64,000 nt of DNA from Zhengella sedimenti (GTDB lineage: Bacteria > Pseudomonadota > Alphaproteobacteria > Rhizobiales > Rhizobiaceae). The notes beneath the pieces were generated by a model. That model was not told the DNA's origin, made no database searches, and was given only the letters and a program-made list of their open reading frames with translations. Shown piece after piece: positions 1 to 8,918 of the stretch. The stretch lies in assembly GCF_046506625.1 (NCBI RefSeq), contig NZ_JBKFFP010000001.1, forward strand, positions 806,001-870,000, in the 5' to 3' direction. Position 1 is the stretch's first letter. Every line of letters starts with the position of its first letter. Position numbers and translations under genes: made by a program.

Positions 1-1856
1 TCATGAACCATGACCCCAAGCATCCCGGCTGGCCGGACCGCGACCGGTTCATCCTGTCGGCCGGCCATGGCTCGATGCTCCTCTACTCGCTGCTCTACCT
101 GACGGGCTACGAGGACATCACGATCGACGAGATCCGCAATTTCCGCCAGGTCGGCTCCAAGACCGCCGGTCACCCCGAATACGGCCATGCCGCGGGCATC
201 GAGACGACGACCGGTCCGCTCGGCCAGGGCGTGGCCAACGGTGTGGGCATGGCGCTGGCCGAACGGCTGCTCAACGCGCGCTACGGCGACGATCTCGTCA
301 ACCACTACACGTATGTCCTGGCTGGTGACGGCTGCCTGATGGAAGGCATCAGCCAGGAAGCGATCACGCTGGCCGGACACCTGAAGCTCTCCAAGCTGAT
401 CCTGCTGTGGGACGACAACAGCATCTCCATCGACGGGCCGGTTTCCATCGCCGACAGCACCGACCAGCGCAAGCGCTTCGAGGCGTCGGGCTGGGAGACC
501 ATGGCCGTTGACGGACATGATCCGGACGCCATCGCCGCTGCCCTGGAGGCTGCGCGCAATTCCGACCGGCCGACCATGATCGCCTGCAAGACGACGATCG
601 GTTTCGGCGCCCCCAACAAGGCCGGCACGGCCAAGGTGCATGGCTCGCCGCTCGGGGCGGAAGAGATCGCGGCGACGCGCCTGGCGTTGAACTGGACGTC
701 AGAACCCTTCGACGTGCCTTCCGACGTGCTGGACGCCTGGCGGCTTGCCGGCCTGCGTTCCACCAAGGCACGCACGGGGTGGGAAAAGCGCCTCGCAGCG
801 ACGGAAGCCTCCATTCGCGGCGAGTTCGAGCGTGTCATGCGCGGCGACCTGCCTGGCGCCTTCGAGACGGCGCTCAGCGAATACAAGGCGAAACTTGCCC
901 AGGACCGCCCGAAGGTGGCGACCCGCAAGGCCTCGGAAATGGCGCTCGAGGTCATCAACGGCGCGGTCGGCGAGACGATCGGCGGATCGGCCGACCTGAC
1001 CGGCTCGAACAACACCAAGACGAGCCAGACGGCATCGGTGACGCCGGAGGACTTCTCCGGCCGTTTCATCCACTACGGCATCCGCGAACATGCCATGGCG
1101 GCGGCGATGAACGGGATCGCGCTGCATGGCGGCCTGATCCCCTATTCCGGCACGTTCCTGGTCTTCTCCGACTATGCCCGGCCGGCCATGCGGCTGTCGT
1201 CGCTGATGGGCCTGCGCGTGATCTACGTGATGACGCACGATTCCATCGGCCTGGGCGAAGACGGGCCGACGCACCAGCCGGTCGAGCATCTCGCTGCCCT
1301 GCGCGCCATCCCCAATCACCTCGTTTTCCGTCCGGCCGACGCGATGGAAACAGCGGAATGCTGGCAGATCGCGCTGGAAACGCGGAACGCGCCATCGACA
1401 CTGGCGCTGACGCGACAGAACCTGCACGCGGTGCGCAGCGACTATGTGGACGAAAACCTGTGCGCCTTCGGTGCCTATGAACTGCAGACGGCCTCCGATG
1501 ACGCCAAGGTCTCGCTGTTCGCCACGGGTTCGGAAGTGGAGATCGCGCTCAACGCACGCACGCTGCTGGAAGGCCGCGGCATTCCCACACGGGTCGTGTC
1601 GGTGCCCTGCATGGAACTGTTCGCGAAGCAGGATGCCGACTACCGGATGGCCATTCTCGGTTCCGCGCCTGTGCGCGTGGCGGTGGAAGCCGGCATCCGC
1701 ATGGGCTGGGACCGCTTCATCGGCGAGGACGGCGGGTTCGTCGGCATGGATTCCTTCGGCGCCTCGGGACCCTACGAGGAACTCTACAAGCATTTCGGAA
1801 TCACGCCGGAAGCCGTGGCCGAGAAGGCCGAGACGCTTCTCAAGCAGGCCGGCTGA
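1..1856 (+). CDS. tkt: transketolase (5' end outside window)
   Basis: Transketolase moves two-carbon units between sugar phosphates in the pentose-phosphate and Calvin-type pathways, using thiamine diphosphate in the cytoplasm. The reading frame is open from the window edge; the first in-frame codon begins at position 3 and is an internal Met, since the family is about 660 residues and only about 617 are present. Seen: the N-terminal FILSAGHGSML stretch, the ThDP motif GDGCLMEG with DDNSISIDG, and the pyrimidine-domain stretch GEDGPTHQPVEHLAALRAIP. A strong terminator follows and gap lies 287 bases downstream on the same strand, so the two probably have separate transcripts. Identity is secure; the true start is not visible. 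Confidence 0.96.
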   Translation, partial: MNHDPKHPGWPDRDRFILSAGHGSMLLYSLLYLTGYEDITIDEIRNFRQVGSKTAGHPEYGHAAGIETTTGPLGQGVANGVGMALAERLLNARYGDDLVNHYTYVLAGDGCLMEGISQEAITLAGHLKLSKLILLWDDNSISIDGPVSIADSTDQRKRFEASGWETMAVDGHDPDAIAAALEAARNSDRPTMIACKTTIGFGAPNKAGTAKVHGSPLGAEEIAATRLALNWTSEPFDVPSDVLDAWRLAGLRSTKARTGWEKRLAATEASIRGEFERVMRGDLPGAFETALSEYKAKLAQDRPKVATRKASEMALEVINGAVGETIGGSADLTGSNNTKTSQTASVTPEDFSGRFIHYGIREHAMAAAMNGIALHGGLIPYSGTFLVFSDYARPAMRLSSLMGLRVIYVMTHDSIGLGEDGPTHQPVEHLAALRAIPNHLVFRPADAMETAECWQIALETRNAPSTLALTRQNLHAVRSDYVDENLCAFGAYELQTASDDAKVSLFATGSEVEIALNARTLLEGRGIPTRVVSVPCMELFAKQDADYRMAILGSAPVRVAVEAGIRMGWDRFIGEDGGFVGMDSFGASGPYEELYKHFGITPEAVAEKAETLLKQAG

Positions 1857-1876
1857 CCGGATTGTTCCGCGACATG

Positions 1877-1913
1877 AGGCCGCGCCGGCAGCGAATGCCG
1901 GCGCGGCCTTTTT
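1877..1913 (+). terminator. Rho-independent terminator after tkt
   Basis: A perfect 13-bp inverted repeat (1877-1889 with 1897-1909) has a 7-base loop and runs into five T residues. It ends the tkt transcript. The remaining 230 bases to gap contain no gene I can support. Confidence 0.9.
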
Positions 1914-2143
1914 GCGTGGCGGAGGGGTGCCGGACGCCACCTGCGGGGGTGCGATCGGTTTTTATCGATTGAAAGGGAAAGTCTTTTCGCCAAAGGCGGC
2001 GTGAAAGGACGCAAGCCATCTGGATTCTTGCACCTTGCGCCGCTAAGAAACGGCAGCTTCGGCGGTCAGCCCGCCGCTTGCCATCCAACCGGAACCGGCC
2101 GGCCCGTGCCCGGCCCTGAAGAAGCCTGCGGGAGATACCTGAC

Positions 2144-3154
2144 ATGACCGTGAGAATCGCCATCAACGGATTTGGCCGCATTGGCCGAAATGTCGTGCGC
2201 GCCATTTACGAATCCGGGCGCAAGGACATCGACATCGTCGCCATCAACGACCTGGGCCCGGTGGAAACCAACGCCCACCTGATGCGCTTCGACTCGGTGC
2301 ATGGCAAGTTCCCCAAGAGCGTTACGGTGGATGGCGACACGATCCGCATCGAGGGTGGCGACAGCTTCAAGGTGCTGGCCGAGCGCGACCCGAAGAACCT
2401 GCCCTGGGGCGATCTCGGCGTCGACATCGTGATGGAATGCACGGGCATCTTCACCGCGCGCGACAAGGCCGCCATGCACCTGGAAGCCGGGGCCAAGCGC
2501 GTGCTGGTCTCAGCACCGGCCGATGGCGCGGACAAGACGATCGTCTACGGCGTCAACCATGACACCCTGACGGCTGACGATCACGTCGTTTCCAACGCGT
2601 CCTGCACGACCAACTGCCTCTCGCCGGTCGCCAAGGTGCTGCACGACGCCGTCGGCATCGAGAAGGGCATGATGACCACGATCCATTCCTATACCGGCGA
2701 CCAGCCGACACTGGACACGATGCACAAGGATCTCTATCGCGGCCGCGCTGCCGCCATGAGCATGATCCCGACCTCGACCGGTGCGGCCAAGGCCGTGGGT
2801 CTCGTGCTGCCCGAACTCAACGGCAAGCTCGACGGTTTCGCCATGCGCGTGCCGACGCCGAACGTGTCTGTCGTGGACCTCAAGTTCATCGCCAAGAAGG
2901 CGACCTCGGTGGCCGAGATCAATGCCGCCATCAAGGCGGCCGCCGACGGTCCGCTCAAGGGCGTGCTGGGCTATACCGAGGCCAAGAACGTCTCCATCGA
3001 CTTCAACCACGATCCGCATTCCTCCATCTTCCACATGGACCAGACCAAGGTGATGGACGGCACGCTGGTGTCGATCCTGTCATGGTACGACAACGAGTGG
3101 GGCTTCTCCAACCGGATGGGCGACACCGCCGTCGCCATGGCGAAGTTCCTCTGA
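2144..3154 (+). CDS. gap: glyceraldehyde-3-phosphate dehydrogenase, type I
   Basis: Converts glyceraldehyde 3-phosphate, NAD+ and phosphate to 1,3-bisphosphoglycerate in glycolysis and gluconeogenesis. The 336-residue length is normal for the family. Visible are the Rossmann start INGFGRIGR (residues 7-15) and the active-site block SNASCTTNC, with catalytic Cys154. The C-terminal SWYDNEWGFSNR stretch is also present. The ATG at 2144 gives the canonical MTVRIAINGFGRIGR start. It sits between tkt and pgk, the usual rhizobial order, and has its own terminator. I do not see a fructose-bisphosphate aldolase gene beside pgk in this window. Confidence 0.97.
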   Translation: MTVRIAINGFGRIGRNVVRAIYESGRKDIDIVAINDLGPVETNAHLMRFDSVHGKFPKSVTVDGDTIRIEGGDSFKVLAERDPKNLPWGDLGVDIVMECTGIFTARDKAAMHLEAGAKRVLVSAPADGADKTIVYGVNHDTLTADDHVVSNASCTTNCLSPVAKVLHDAVGIEKGMMTTIHSYTGDQPTLDTMHKDLYRGRAAAMSMIPTSTGAAKAVGLVLPELNGKLDGFAMRVPTPNVSVVDLKFIAKKATSVAEINAAIKAAADGPLKGVLGYTEAKNVSIDFNHDPHSSIFHMDQTKVMDGTLVSILSWYDNEWGFSNRMGDTAVAMAKFL

Positions 3155-3182
3155 CCGGGGTGAGTCGACCGGCTGACTTGAC

Positions 3183-3213
3183 AACCGCCGGGCCGGAAGG
3201 TCTGGCGGTTTTC
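3183..3213 (+). terminator. terminator after gap
   Basis: Inverted repeat 3183-3192 with 3201-3210 (seven Watson-Crick pairs plus inner G-U pairs) followed by a short T-rich tail. It lies 28 bases after the gap stop codon. Confidence 0.65.
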
Positions 3214-3251
3214 GTTTGCGGGCGGGTTCCTGGCGGGACCCGGACGGCGGC

Positions 3252-3395
3252 ATGAAGACGCTTGCCGCCATGCTCCTCGTCCTGGCTCTTGCCGGCGGCC
3301 TTGCCTGGCGGGTGCGCTGCATCTGGCGGGCCTGCCGGCTCGCGCCCGACGAGGGTGCGGCGGGAAACCGGGATGAAGGCGCGCGCCCGCGATAA
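3252..3395 (+). CDS. possible 47-residue membrane or secreted peptide
   Basis: A short open frame between gap and pgk. It starts with a positively charged residue and a strongly hydrophobic segment (residues 3-19, rich in Leu and Ala), followed by an Arg-rich tail, which would fit a small single-span membrane protein. There is only a weak purine-rich stretch upstream and no recognised domain. The interval 3155-3491 otherwise holds only the gap terminator. It could equally be chance, because high-GC DNA makes open frames easily. Confidence 0.3.
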   Translation: MKTLAAMLLVLALAGGLAWRVRCIWRACRLAPDEGAAGNRDEGARPR

Positions 3396-3491
3396 TTTGC
3401 CCTACAGCCTGCCGGGCGCCTTGCGCATGTGCGCCGATTGCGGTTTCTGCTAGGGACGGGAAATCAGTGACACGTGAGCGGAGGGAACTTC

Positions 3492-4688
3492 ATGGCCGCC
3501 TTCAGGACCATCGACGACATGGGCGACATCGCCGGCAAGCGCGTACTGGTGCGCGTGGACATCAACGTTCCGGTGAAGGACGGCGTGGTGACCGACACGA
3601 CCCGGATCGAACGCGTTGCGCCGACCATTTCGGAGCTGTCCGCCAAGGGCGCCAAGGTCATCCTGCTGGCCCATTTCGGCCGGCCGAAGGGCGAGGTCGT
3701 GCCCGACATGTCGCTCAAGCCGATTGCGCCGGCCATCGAGCAGGTGCTCGACCAGCGCGTCGTCTTCGAGCCGGAAACGGTGGGCGCGGAGGCGCAGGCC
3801 GCCATCGGGCGCATGAACAATGGCGACATCCTGCTGCTGGAGAACACCCGCTTTCACAAGGGCGAGGAGAAGAACCTGCCGGACTTCGTGGACGCGCTGG
3901 CGGCCAATGGCGACCTCTATGTGAACGACGCCTTCTCGGCGGCGCACCGCGCCCATGCCTCCACCGAGGGCCTGGCGCACAAGCTGCCGGCCTATGCCGG
4001 GCGCACCATGCAGGCCGAACTGGAAGCGCTGGAAAAGGGCCTCGGCAATCCGTCGCGCCCCGTCGTGGCCATTGTCGGCGGGGCCAAGGTGTCCACCAAG
4101 ATCGACCTGTTGCAGAACCTCGTCACCCGCGTCGACGCCCTCGTGATCGGCGGCGGCATGGCCAATACCTTCCTGGCCGCGCAGGGCAAGGACGTGGGCA
4201 AGTCGCTGTGCGAGCATGACCTGGCCGACACGGCGCGCGCCATCATGGCGGCGGCGGACAAGGCCGGTTCGACCATCGTTCTGCCCACCGACGCGGTGGT
4301 GGCGAAGGAATTCGCGGCCAATGCCGAAAACAGCGTGGTCCCGGTCGATGCGGTGCCCTCCGACGCCATGATCCTGGACACCGGCCCGGCCTCGGTGGAG
4401 GTCATCAAGACCTGGATCGGCAAGGCTGCGACAGTGGTGTGGAACGGGCCGCTCGGCGCCTTCGAGATCACGCCGTTCGACGCGGCGACCGTGGCGGCGG
4501 CCCGTGCGGCGGCGGAACGCACCACTGCTGGCGAACTCGTCTCGGTGGCGGGCGGCGGCGATACGGTGGCCGCGCTCAACCATGCCGGCGTGGCCGACCA
4601 GTTCACCTACGTTTCCACTGCCGGCGGCGCCTTCCTGGAATGGATGGAAGGCAAGGCGCTGCCGGGCGTGGAAGCGCTCAAGGCCTGA
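3492..4688 (+). CDS. pgk: phosphoglycerate kinase
   Basis: Transfers phosphate between 1,3-bisphosphoglycerate and ADP, giving 3-phosphoglycerate and ATP. The protein is 398 residues, normal for the family. Seen: VLVRVDINVPV near the N-terminus, AHFGRPKG, the substrate-site stretch LLLENTRFHKGEE, and the C-terminal nucleotide-site VAGGGDTVAAL. I chose the ATG at 3492 because a GGAGGG ribosome-binding site lies just upstream. An in-frame GTG at 3474 would add six residues and lacks such a site. The SGNH hydrolase gene follows after 10 bases and probably shares the transcript. Confidence 0.97.
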   Translation: MAAFRTIDDMGDIAGKRVLVRVDINVPVKDGVVTDTTRIERVAPTISELSAKGAKVILLAHFGRPKGEVVPDMSLKPIAPAIEQVLDQRVVFEPETVGAEAQAAIGRMNNGDILLLENTRFHKGEEKNLPDFVDALAANGDLYVNDAFSAAHRAHASTEGLAHKLPAYAGRTMQAELEALEKGLGNPSRPVVAIVGGAKVSTKIDLLQNLVTRVDALVIGGGMANTFLAAQGKDVGKSLCEHDLADTARAIMAAADKAGSTIVLPTDAVVAKEFAANAENSVVPVDAVPSDAMILDTGPASVEVIKTWIGKAATVVWNGPLGAFEITPFDAATVAAARAAAERTTAGELVSVAGGGDTVAALNHAGVADQFTYVSTAGGAFLEWMEGKALPGVEALKA

Positions 4689-4698
4689 CGGGGCCGGC

Positions 4699-5496
4699 AT
4701 GACGCGGCGCTATCCCGCCTGGGCACCGCTGCTGACCTGGCCGCTCTACCCGGTCTATGCCTGGCAGGGCATCGCCACGCGGTTGCGCACACAGCGGCTC
4801 AGCCCCCCGGCAGACGGGCCGGAGGGCTCCATAGCGGGGACCGGTGAACCGTTCCGGCTGCTGGTGGTCGGCGATTCCTCGGCAGCGGGCGTCGGCGTGG
4901 AGCGGTTCGCCGATTCGCTGGCCGGACAGCTGTCCGCGATGCTGGCCGAGCGGACCGGCCGGCCGGTGACCTGTCGCGCCGCCGGGGCCAATTCCGCCGT
5001 GGCTGCGCAGGTGCGCGACCATGTCGTGCCGCATGTGGAACCGCGCGACTGGACGCATGTCGTGCTGTCGCTCGGCACCAACGACATGAAGAATTTCCAC
5101 ACGCTGCCGCGCTTCAAGCGGGATTTCGGAACCCTGGTCTATGCGGTCAGGACGCGGTTTCCGCAGGCGCGCATCTACTGGCCGGAAATGATCGACATGC
5201 GCCGCGTGCCGGCCATGCCATGGGCGCTGGCGCGCATTCTCGACATACGCGCCGATGCGTTCAACGCCAAGGCCGGGCGGCTTTGCAAGGAGCGGGGGGC
5301 CTGTCTCGTCCCGGCCCTGCAGGACGTGCAGCCGGAGGGCTTCTCGCAGGACGGCTTCCATGCCAGCGCCGCAGGCTACCGCACCTGGGCGGAGAACCTT
5401 GCCCGGGTCATCCTCTCGGAAGAAGAAGGGAGGCTGGCCTCAGACGCCGCCGTGGCCGTCCGACCCGATATAGGCGATGCGCAGCATGTTGGTTGA
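4699..5496 (+). CDS. SGNH/GDSL-family esterase or hydrolase
   Basis: A 265-residue serine hydrolase of the SGNH superfamily, substrate unknown. The family blocks are visible: block I VVGDSSAAG with nucleophile Ser, block III LGTND, and block V DGFHAS with the catalytic Asp-His pair. The N-terminus has a hydrophobic Trp/Leu-rich stretch that may anchor it to the membrane. It starts 10 bases after pgk. Its last 57 bases overlap the 3' end of the convergent pyk gene, and the overlapping part encodes the family-unspecific tail. Reading starts at ATG 4699; an upstream in-frame extension would run inside pgk and is not credible. Confidence 0.85.
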   Translation: MTRRYPAWAPLLTWPLYPVYAWQGIATRLRTQRLSPPADGPEGSIAGTGEPFRLLVVGDSSAAGVGVERFADSLAGQLSAMLAERTGRPVTCRAAGANSAVAAQVRDHVVPHVEPRDWTHVVLSLGTNDMKNFHTLPRFKRDFGTLVYAVRTRFPQARIYWPEMIDMRRVPAMPWALARILDIRADAFNAKAGRLCKERGACLVPALQDVQPEGFSQDGFHASAAGYRTWAENLARVILSEEEGRLASDAAVAVRPDIGDAQHVG

Positions 5497-6894
5497 TCCC
5501 GGTGTTCCGAAGGGCACGCCGGCGGTGATGATGACGCGGCTGCCGGCCTTGCCGAAACCGTCACGATAGGCGATCGAGCAGGCGCGGTCGACCATGTCGT
5601 CCTCGTTGCGGGCATCCTCGGTGACGACGCAGTGCAAACCCCAGGCAAGTGTCAGGCGGCGCGCGGTCTCCGGGATCGGCGACAGGGCGATGACCGGGAC
5701 CATGGGGCGCTCGCGCGAGGCACGCAGGCCGGTGGTGCCCGAGGAGGTGTAGCAGACGATGGCGGAGAGGTTCAGCGTTTCGGCGATCTGGCGAGCCGCG
5801 GCGGCAATGGCATCGGCGCCGGTGGATTCGGGTTCGGAACGCTGCGCCGCGATGATGCCGGGGTAGGTGGGGTCGCGCTCGACCTGCCGGGCGATGGAAT
5901 CCATCATGGCAACGGCCTCTTCCGGGTAGTCGCCGGCCGCCGATTCGGCCGACAGCATGACCGCGTCGGCGCCCTCGAACAGCGCCGTGGCGACATCGGA
6001 CACCTCGGCGCGCGTCGGCACGGGGGCAGAGATCATGCTTTCCAGCATCTGCGTGGCGACAACGACGGGCTTGCCCTCGCGCCGGCAGGTGCGGGTGATC
6101 TGCTTCTGCAGGCCGGGAACCGATTCGATGGGCATCTCGACGCCGAGATCGCCGCGGGCAACCATGATGGCGTCGGACAGTTCGATGATCTCTGCGAGGC
6201 GATGCACGGCCTGCGGCTTCTCGATCTTGGAAAGGATGCCGGCGCGGCCGCGGGCGATCTTGCGCACTTCGGCCAGGTCTTCCGGGCGCTGGATGAAGGA
6301 CAGCGCGATCCAGTCGACCCCGGTCTCCAGCAGGGCCTGCAGATCGGAGCGGTCCTTGTCGGTCAGGGCGCCGACGGGCAGGTCGGTGTCCGGCAGGGAA
6401 ACACCCTTCCGGTCGGAGATCTTCGTGCCCGTCACCACGGTGCAGTTGATCTTTCCAGGTGCCGTCGAAACGGCCTTGAGTTGCAGCTTGCCATCGTCGA
6501 TCAGAAGCCGGTGGCCCGGCTCCACGGAAGCGAGGATCTCGGGATGCGGCAGATGAACGCGGCGGGCGTCGCCGGGTTCGGGATTGTCGTCGAGGACAAA
6601 CGCCTGACCGGGCTCGAGGGTGGCCTTGCCGTCGGCGAACAGGCCGACGCGCAGCTTGGGTCCCTGCAGGTCGCCCAGGATGGCGATGGGCCGGCCGACG
6701 GAGGTCTCGACATCGCGGATTCGCGCGACGAGGTCGCGCATCAGGTCATGGCTCGCATGGCTCATGTTGATGCGGAAAACGTCGGCGCCCGCGCGGCTCA
6801 GCTTTTCGATCATTTCCTTCGACGAGGAGGCCGGGCCAAGCGTCGCCACAACCTTGGCCTTGCGATTTCGTCTCACGCTATCCATGGATCCCAT
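5440..6894 (-). CDS. pyk: pyruvate kinase
   Basis: Converts phosphoenolpyruvate and ADP to pyruvate and ATP, the last step of glycolysis. The 484-residue protein shows the N-terminal KVVATLGPASSS, the family signature region ILSKIEKPQAV with catalytic Lys, MVARGDLGVEMP, and ATQMLESMI. The C-terminal domain carries the VCYTSSGTTGLRASRERP stretch, typical of the allosteric site. A second Met codon at residue 4 (6885) is an equally possible start. The leader (6895-6985) is visibly richer in A and T than its surroundings. The 3' end overlaps the SGNH hydrolase gene by 57 bases. Confidence 0.96.
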   Translation of the reverse strand: MGSMDSVRRNRKAKVVATLGPASSSKEMIEKLSRAGADVFRINMSHASHDLMRDLVARIRDVETSVGRPIAILGDLQGPKLRVGLFADGKATLEPGQAFVLDDNPEPGDARRVHLPHPEILASVEPGHRLLIDDGKLQLKAVSTAPGKINCTVVTGTKISDRKGVSLPDTDLPVGALTDKDRSDLQALLETGVDWIALSFIQRPEDLAEVRKIARGRAGILSKIEKPQAVHRLAEIIELSDAIMVARGDLGVEMPIESVPGLQKQITRTCRREGKPVVVATQMLESMISAPVPTRAEVSDVATALFEGADAVMLSAESAAGDYPEEAVAMMDSIARQVERDPTYPGIIAAQRSEPESTGADAIAAAARQIAETLNLSAIVCYTSSGTTGLRASRERPMVPVIALSPIPETARRLTLAWGLHCVVTEDARNEDDMVDRACSIAYRDGFGKAGSRVIITAGVPFGTPGSTNMLRIAYIGSDGHGGV

Positions 6895-6985
6895 CCGGAC
6901 ATTGATTTTTAAATCGTTTTAATTGATGCGGCATACAGGGTCAACCGGATTGGCGACGTTCTCGTGTCAGGGCAAAGCGCCGGGT

Positions 6986-7459
6986 TCAGTTGCTCGGCGC
7001 GGTGCCGGGCGTGGTCGGAATCGCAGGCTCGTCGGTCAATTGCACCATCCAGTTGGCCTGCTCGCCGGTGTCGTATTCCTGGAAGCCGGCGCGCTGGAAG
7101 CCACGGGCGAAGCAGTCGTTGATGCCGACGATCTTGAACTCCTTGTCGGCCACGCACATGGTGATCGGCCCGTCCCAGCGCCCGCCGCGCTCCGCATCCT
7201 CGGCATAGAGATAGTAGTAGCGCGAGGACAGGTCGCCCTCCACCAGCGTCTTGCAACTGGATGCCTCGATATGCCACCAGCCTTCGGTGATCCAGCCGGA
7301 GGCGGCGCGGTATCCGATGGCCACGCCGACGAGGTTCTGCGTGGCGTTGCACACGCGGAAGTCGGCGCGCGCCTGGCCGGTCATCGCCAGGGACGCCAGA
7401 CAGGTGGCCGCGGCCCAGAACACCGCCGAAGCACCCCACCGAAAAGCCGCCGATCTCAT
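6986..7459 (-). CDS. DUF1036 periplasmic protein
   Basis: 157 residues with an N-terminal signal peptide (about residues 1-32, ending in QARA). The mature part has the DUF1036 pattern: FRVCNAT, GYRAASGWITEGWW, a CKTL motif, and a second pair of Cys residues (TMCVADKEF and NDCFARGF). The Cys residues suggest disulfides in the periplasm. DUF1036 has no established function. It ends 91 bases before the pyk start on the same strand, so pyk could be read from the same transcript or from the A+T-rich leader between them. Confidence 0.85.
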   Translation of the reverse strand: MRSAAFRWGASAVFWAAATCLASLAMTGQARADFRVCNATQNLVGVAIGYRAASGWITEGWWHIEASSCKTLVEGDLSSRYYYLYAEDAERGGRWDGPITMCVADKEFKIVGINDCFARGFQRAGFQEYDTGEQANWMVQLTDEPAIPTTPGTAPSN

Positions 7460-7657
7460 TGCCTGACCTGTATCCGCCCGCGAAGGGTCACACCGTGTTG
7501 CATCGCGCCAACCGCCGTTCTTTTTTGGGAAATGTGGACGGGCATGTCAACGCAGCCTACTTCTTGGCCGCAAGTTTGTTTAGAAAGGGGCGCAAATGTC
7601 CCGCCTGTCCGTCAACCCCGCGAATGGATGCGGCTGCCCAGCCGCCCTGCCCCTGCC

Positions 7658-8476
7658 ATGACCGTTCCCCAACGTTTTGAAACCTTTGTCACGATTGAAG
7701 GCGATGACAGCCTCGGCCTCGTGCTCGTCGCCGACCATGCGCGGCGCGACCTGCCGGGCGAATACGGCTCGCTCGGGCTGCCGGAATGGGAGTTCGAGCG
7801 GCACATCGCCTACGACATCGGCGTCGAGGCGGTGACGCGCAAGCTCGCCACGCGGCTCGGAGCACCGGCGGTGATGGCCGGCTTCTCGCGCCTGCTGATC
7901 GACCCCAATCGCGGCCCGGACGATCCCACGCTGATCCGCCAGCTCTATGACGGCACGATCATCCCGGGGAACTACCCGATGAGTGAAGCGGAGCGGGAAC
8001 GGCGCCTGTCGCGTTTCTACCGGCCCTACCATGCCGCGGTGTGGGAACGCATTGCCGCGGTCCAGCGCAAGGGGCCGGGCAATGCGCCCTTCATCGTCTC
8101 CATCCATTCCTTCACGCCGGAAATGCAGGGCCGGGCGCGGCCCTGGCACGCGGGCATCCTGTGGGACAGGGACGACCGGGCCGTGCGCCCGCTCATGGAG
8201 ATGCTTTCAGCCGAACCAGGCCTGATCGTGGGCGACAACGAACCCTATGACGGCGCGCTGAAGGGCGACACGATGTATACCCACGCCATCCGGCCGGGCT
8301 TTGCCCATCTACTGATCGAGATCCGGCAGGACCTGATCGCCGACGAGACGGGGCAGGAGGAATGGGCCAGCCGCCTGGCGCCGATGCTTGACGCGATCAA
8401 CCGGCTGCCCGATATCCATGTCGCGCGCCATTACGGCTCGCGAACCGGACCGGTGGAAAAAGGAGTGCCCGCATGA
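7658..8476 (+). CDS. N-formylglutamate amidohydrolase family protein
   Basis: 272 residues with the PF05013-type fold: VLVADHARRDLP (a metal-binding HxxRD-like segment), a central LLIDPNRGPDDP stretch, the HSFTPEMQG motif and a late HLLIEIRQDLI block. The family hydrolyses N-formylglutamate to formate and glutamate in histidine breakdown, or cleaves related N-formyl or carboxyl substrates. No hut genes lie nearby, so the true substrate is open. The ATG at 7658 gives a start typical for the family; an in-frame ATG at 7628 would add 10 residues. The stop overlaps the next gene by ATGA, so the two are translationally coupled. Confidence 0.85.
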   Translation: MTVPQRFETFVTIEGDDSLGLVLVADHARRDLPGEYGSLGLPEWEFERHIAYDIGVEAVTRKLATRLGAPAVMAGFSRLLIDPNRGPDDPTLIRQLYDGTIIPGNYPMSEAERERRLSRFYRPYHAAVWERIAAVQRKGPGNAPFIVSIHSFTPEMQGRARPWHAGILWDRDDRAVRPLMEMLSAEPGLIVGDNEPYDGALKGDTMYTHAIRPGFAHLLIEIRQDLIADETGQEEWASRLAPMLDAINRLPDIHVARHYGSRTGPVEKGVPA

Positions 8477-8781
8477 GCAAGTTGAGCGAGAGCCAGCAGC
8501 GTGACCTGGAAGCCGCCGCCTTCCGCCGTCTCGTCAGCCATTTGCGCGAGCGCACGGATGTGCAGAACATCGACCTGATGAACCTGGCGGGGTTCTGCCG
8601 CAACTGCCTATCCAACTGGTATCTCGATGCCGCCCGCGATGCCGGAATCGATCTTGGCAAGGACGAAAGCCGGGAGATCATCTACGGCATGCCCTATGAT
8701 GAGTGGAAGGCGAAGCACCAGGGGCAGGCCAGTGCCAAGCAACTGGCCGATTTCGAGGTCAACCGGCCGAAGGATCACTGA
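8473..8781 (+). CDS. DUF1244 protein
   Basis: A 102-residue cytoplasmic protein of the small, highly conserved DUF1244 family found in proteobacteria. Seen: the FCRNCLSNWY segment with a Cys-x-x-Cys pair and the IIYGMPYDEWKAKHQ block. It overlaps the amidohydrolase gene by four bases (ATGA). The family function is unknown; the Cys pair could bind metal. Linkage to an N-formyl amidohydrolase is a clue that the two act together. Confidence 0.88.
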   Translation: MSKLSESQQRDLEAAAFRRLVSHLRERTDVQNIDLMNLAGFCRNCLSNWYLDAARDAGIDLGKDESREIIYGMPYDEWKAKHQGQASAKQLADFEVNRPKDH

Positions 8782-8918
8782 CCGGCAAGTGTCCCCGGTT
8801 TCCACATGGCGTCACGCCGGCGCTTGACCAAGCCGTCCGGCTGCGGCATCGACAGGGCCATCTGAACTGCCCGCGATTCCCCTTGCACCCTGTCGGGCAA
8901 ACCATCCGGAGATTTCCC

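Noticed and set aside
5632..6912. 426-codon open frame antisense to pyk
   Set aside because: Gly/Asp/Arg-rich shadow; pyk is certain.
6909..6922. TTAA pair in the pyk leader as a CtrA box
   Set aside because: The spacing is N6, not N7, and neither half has the flanking C.
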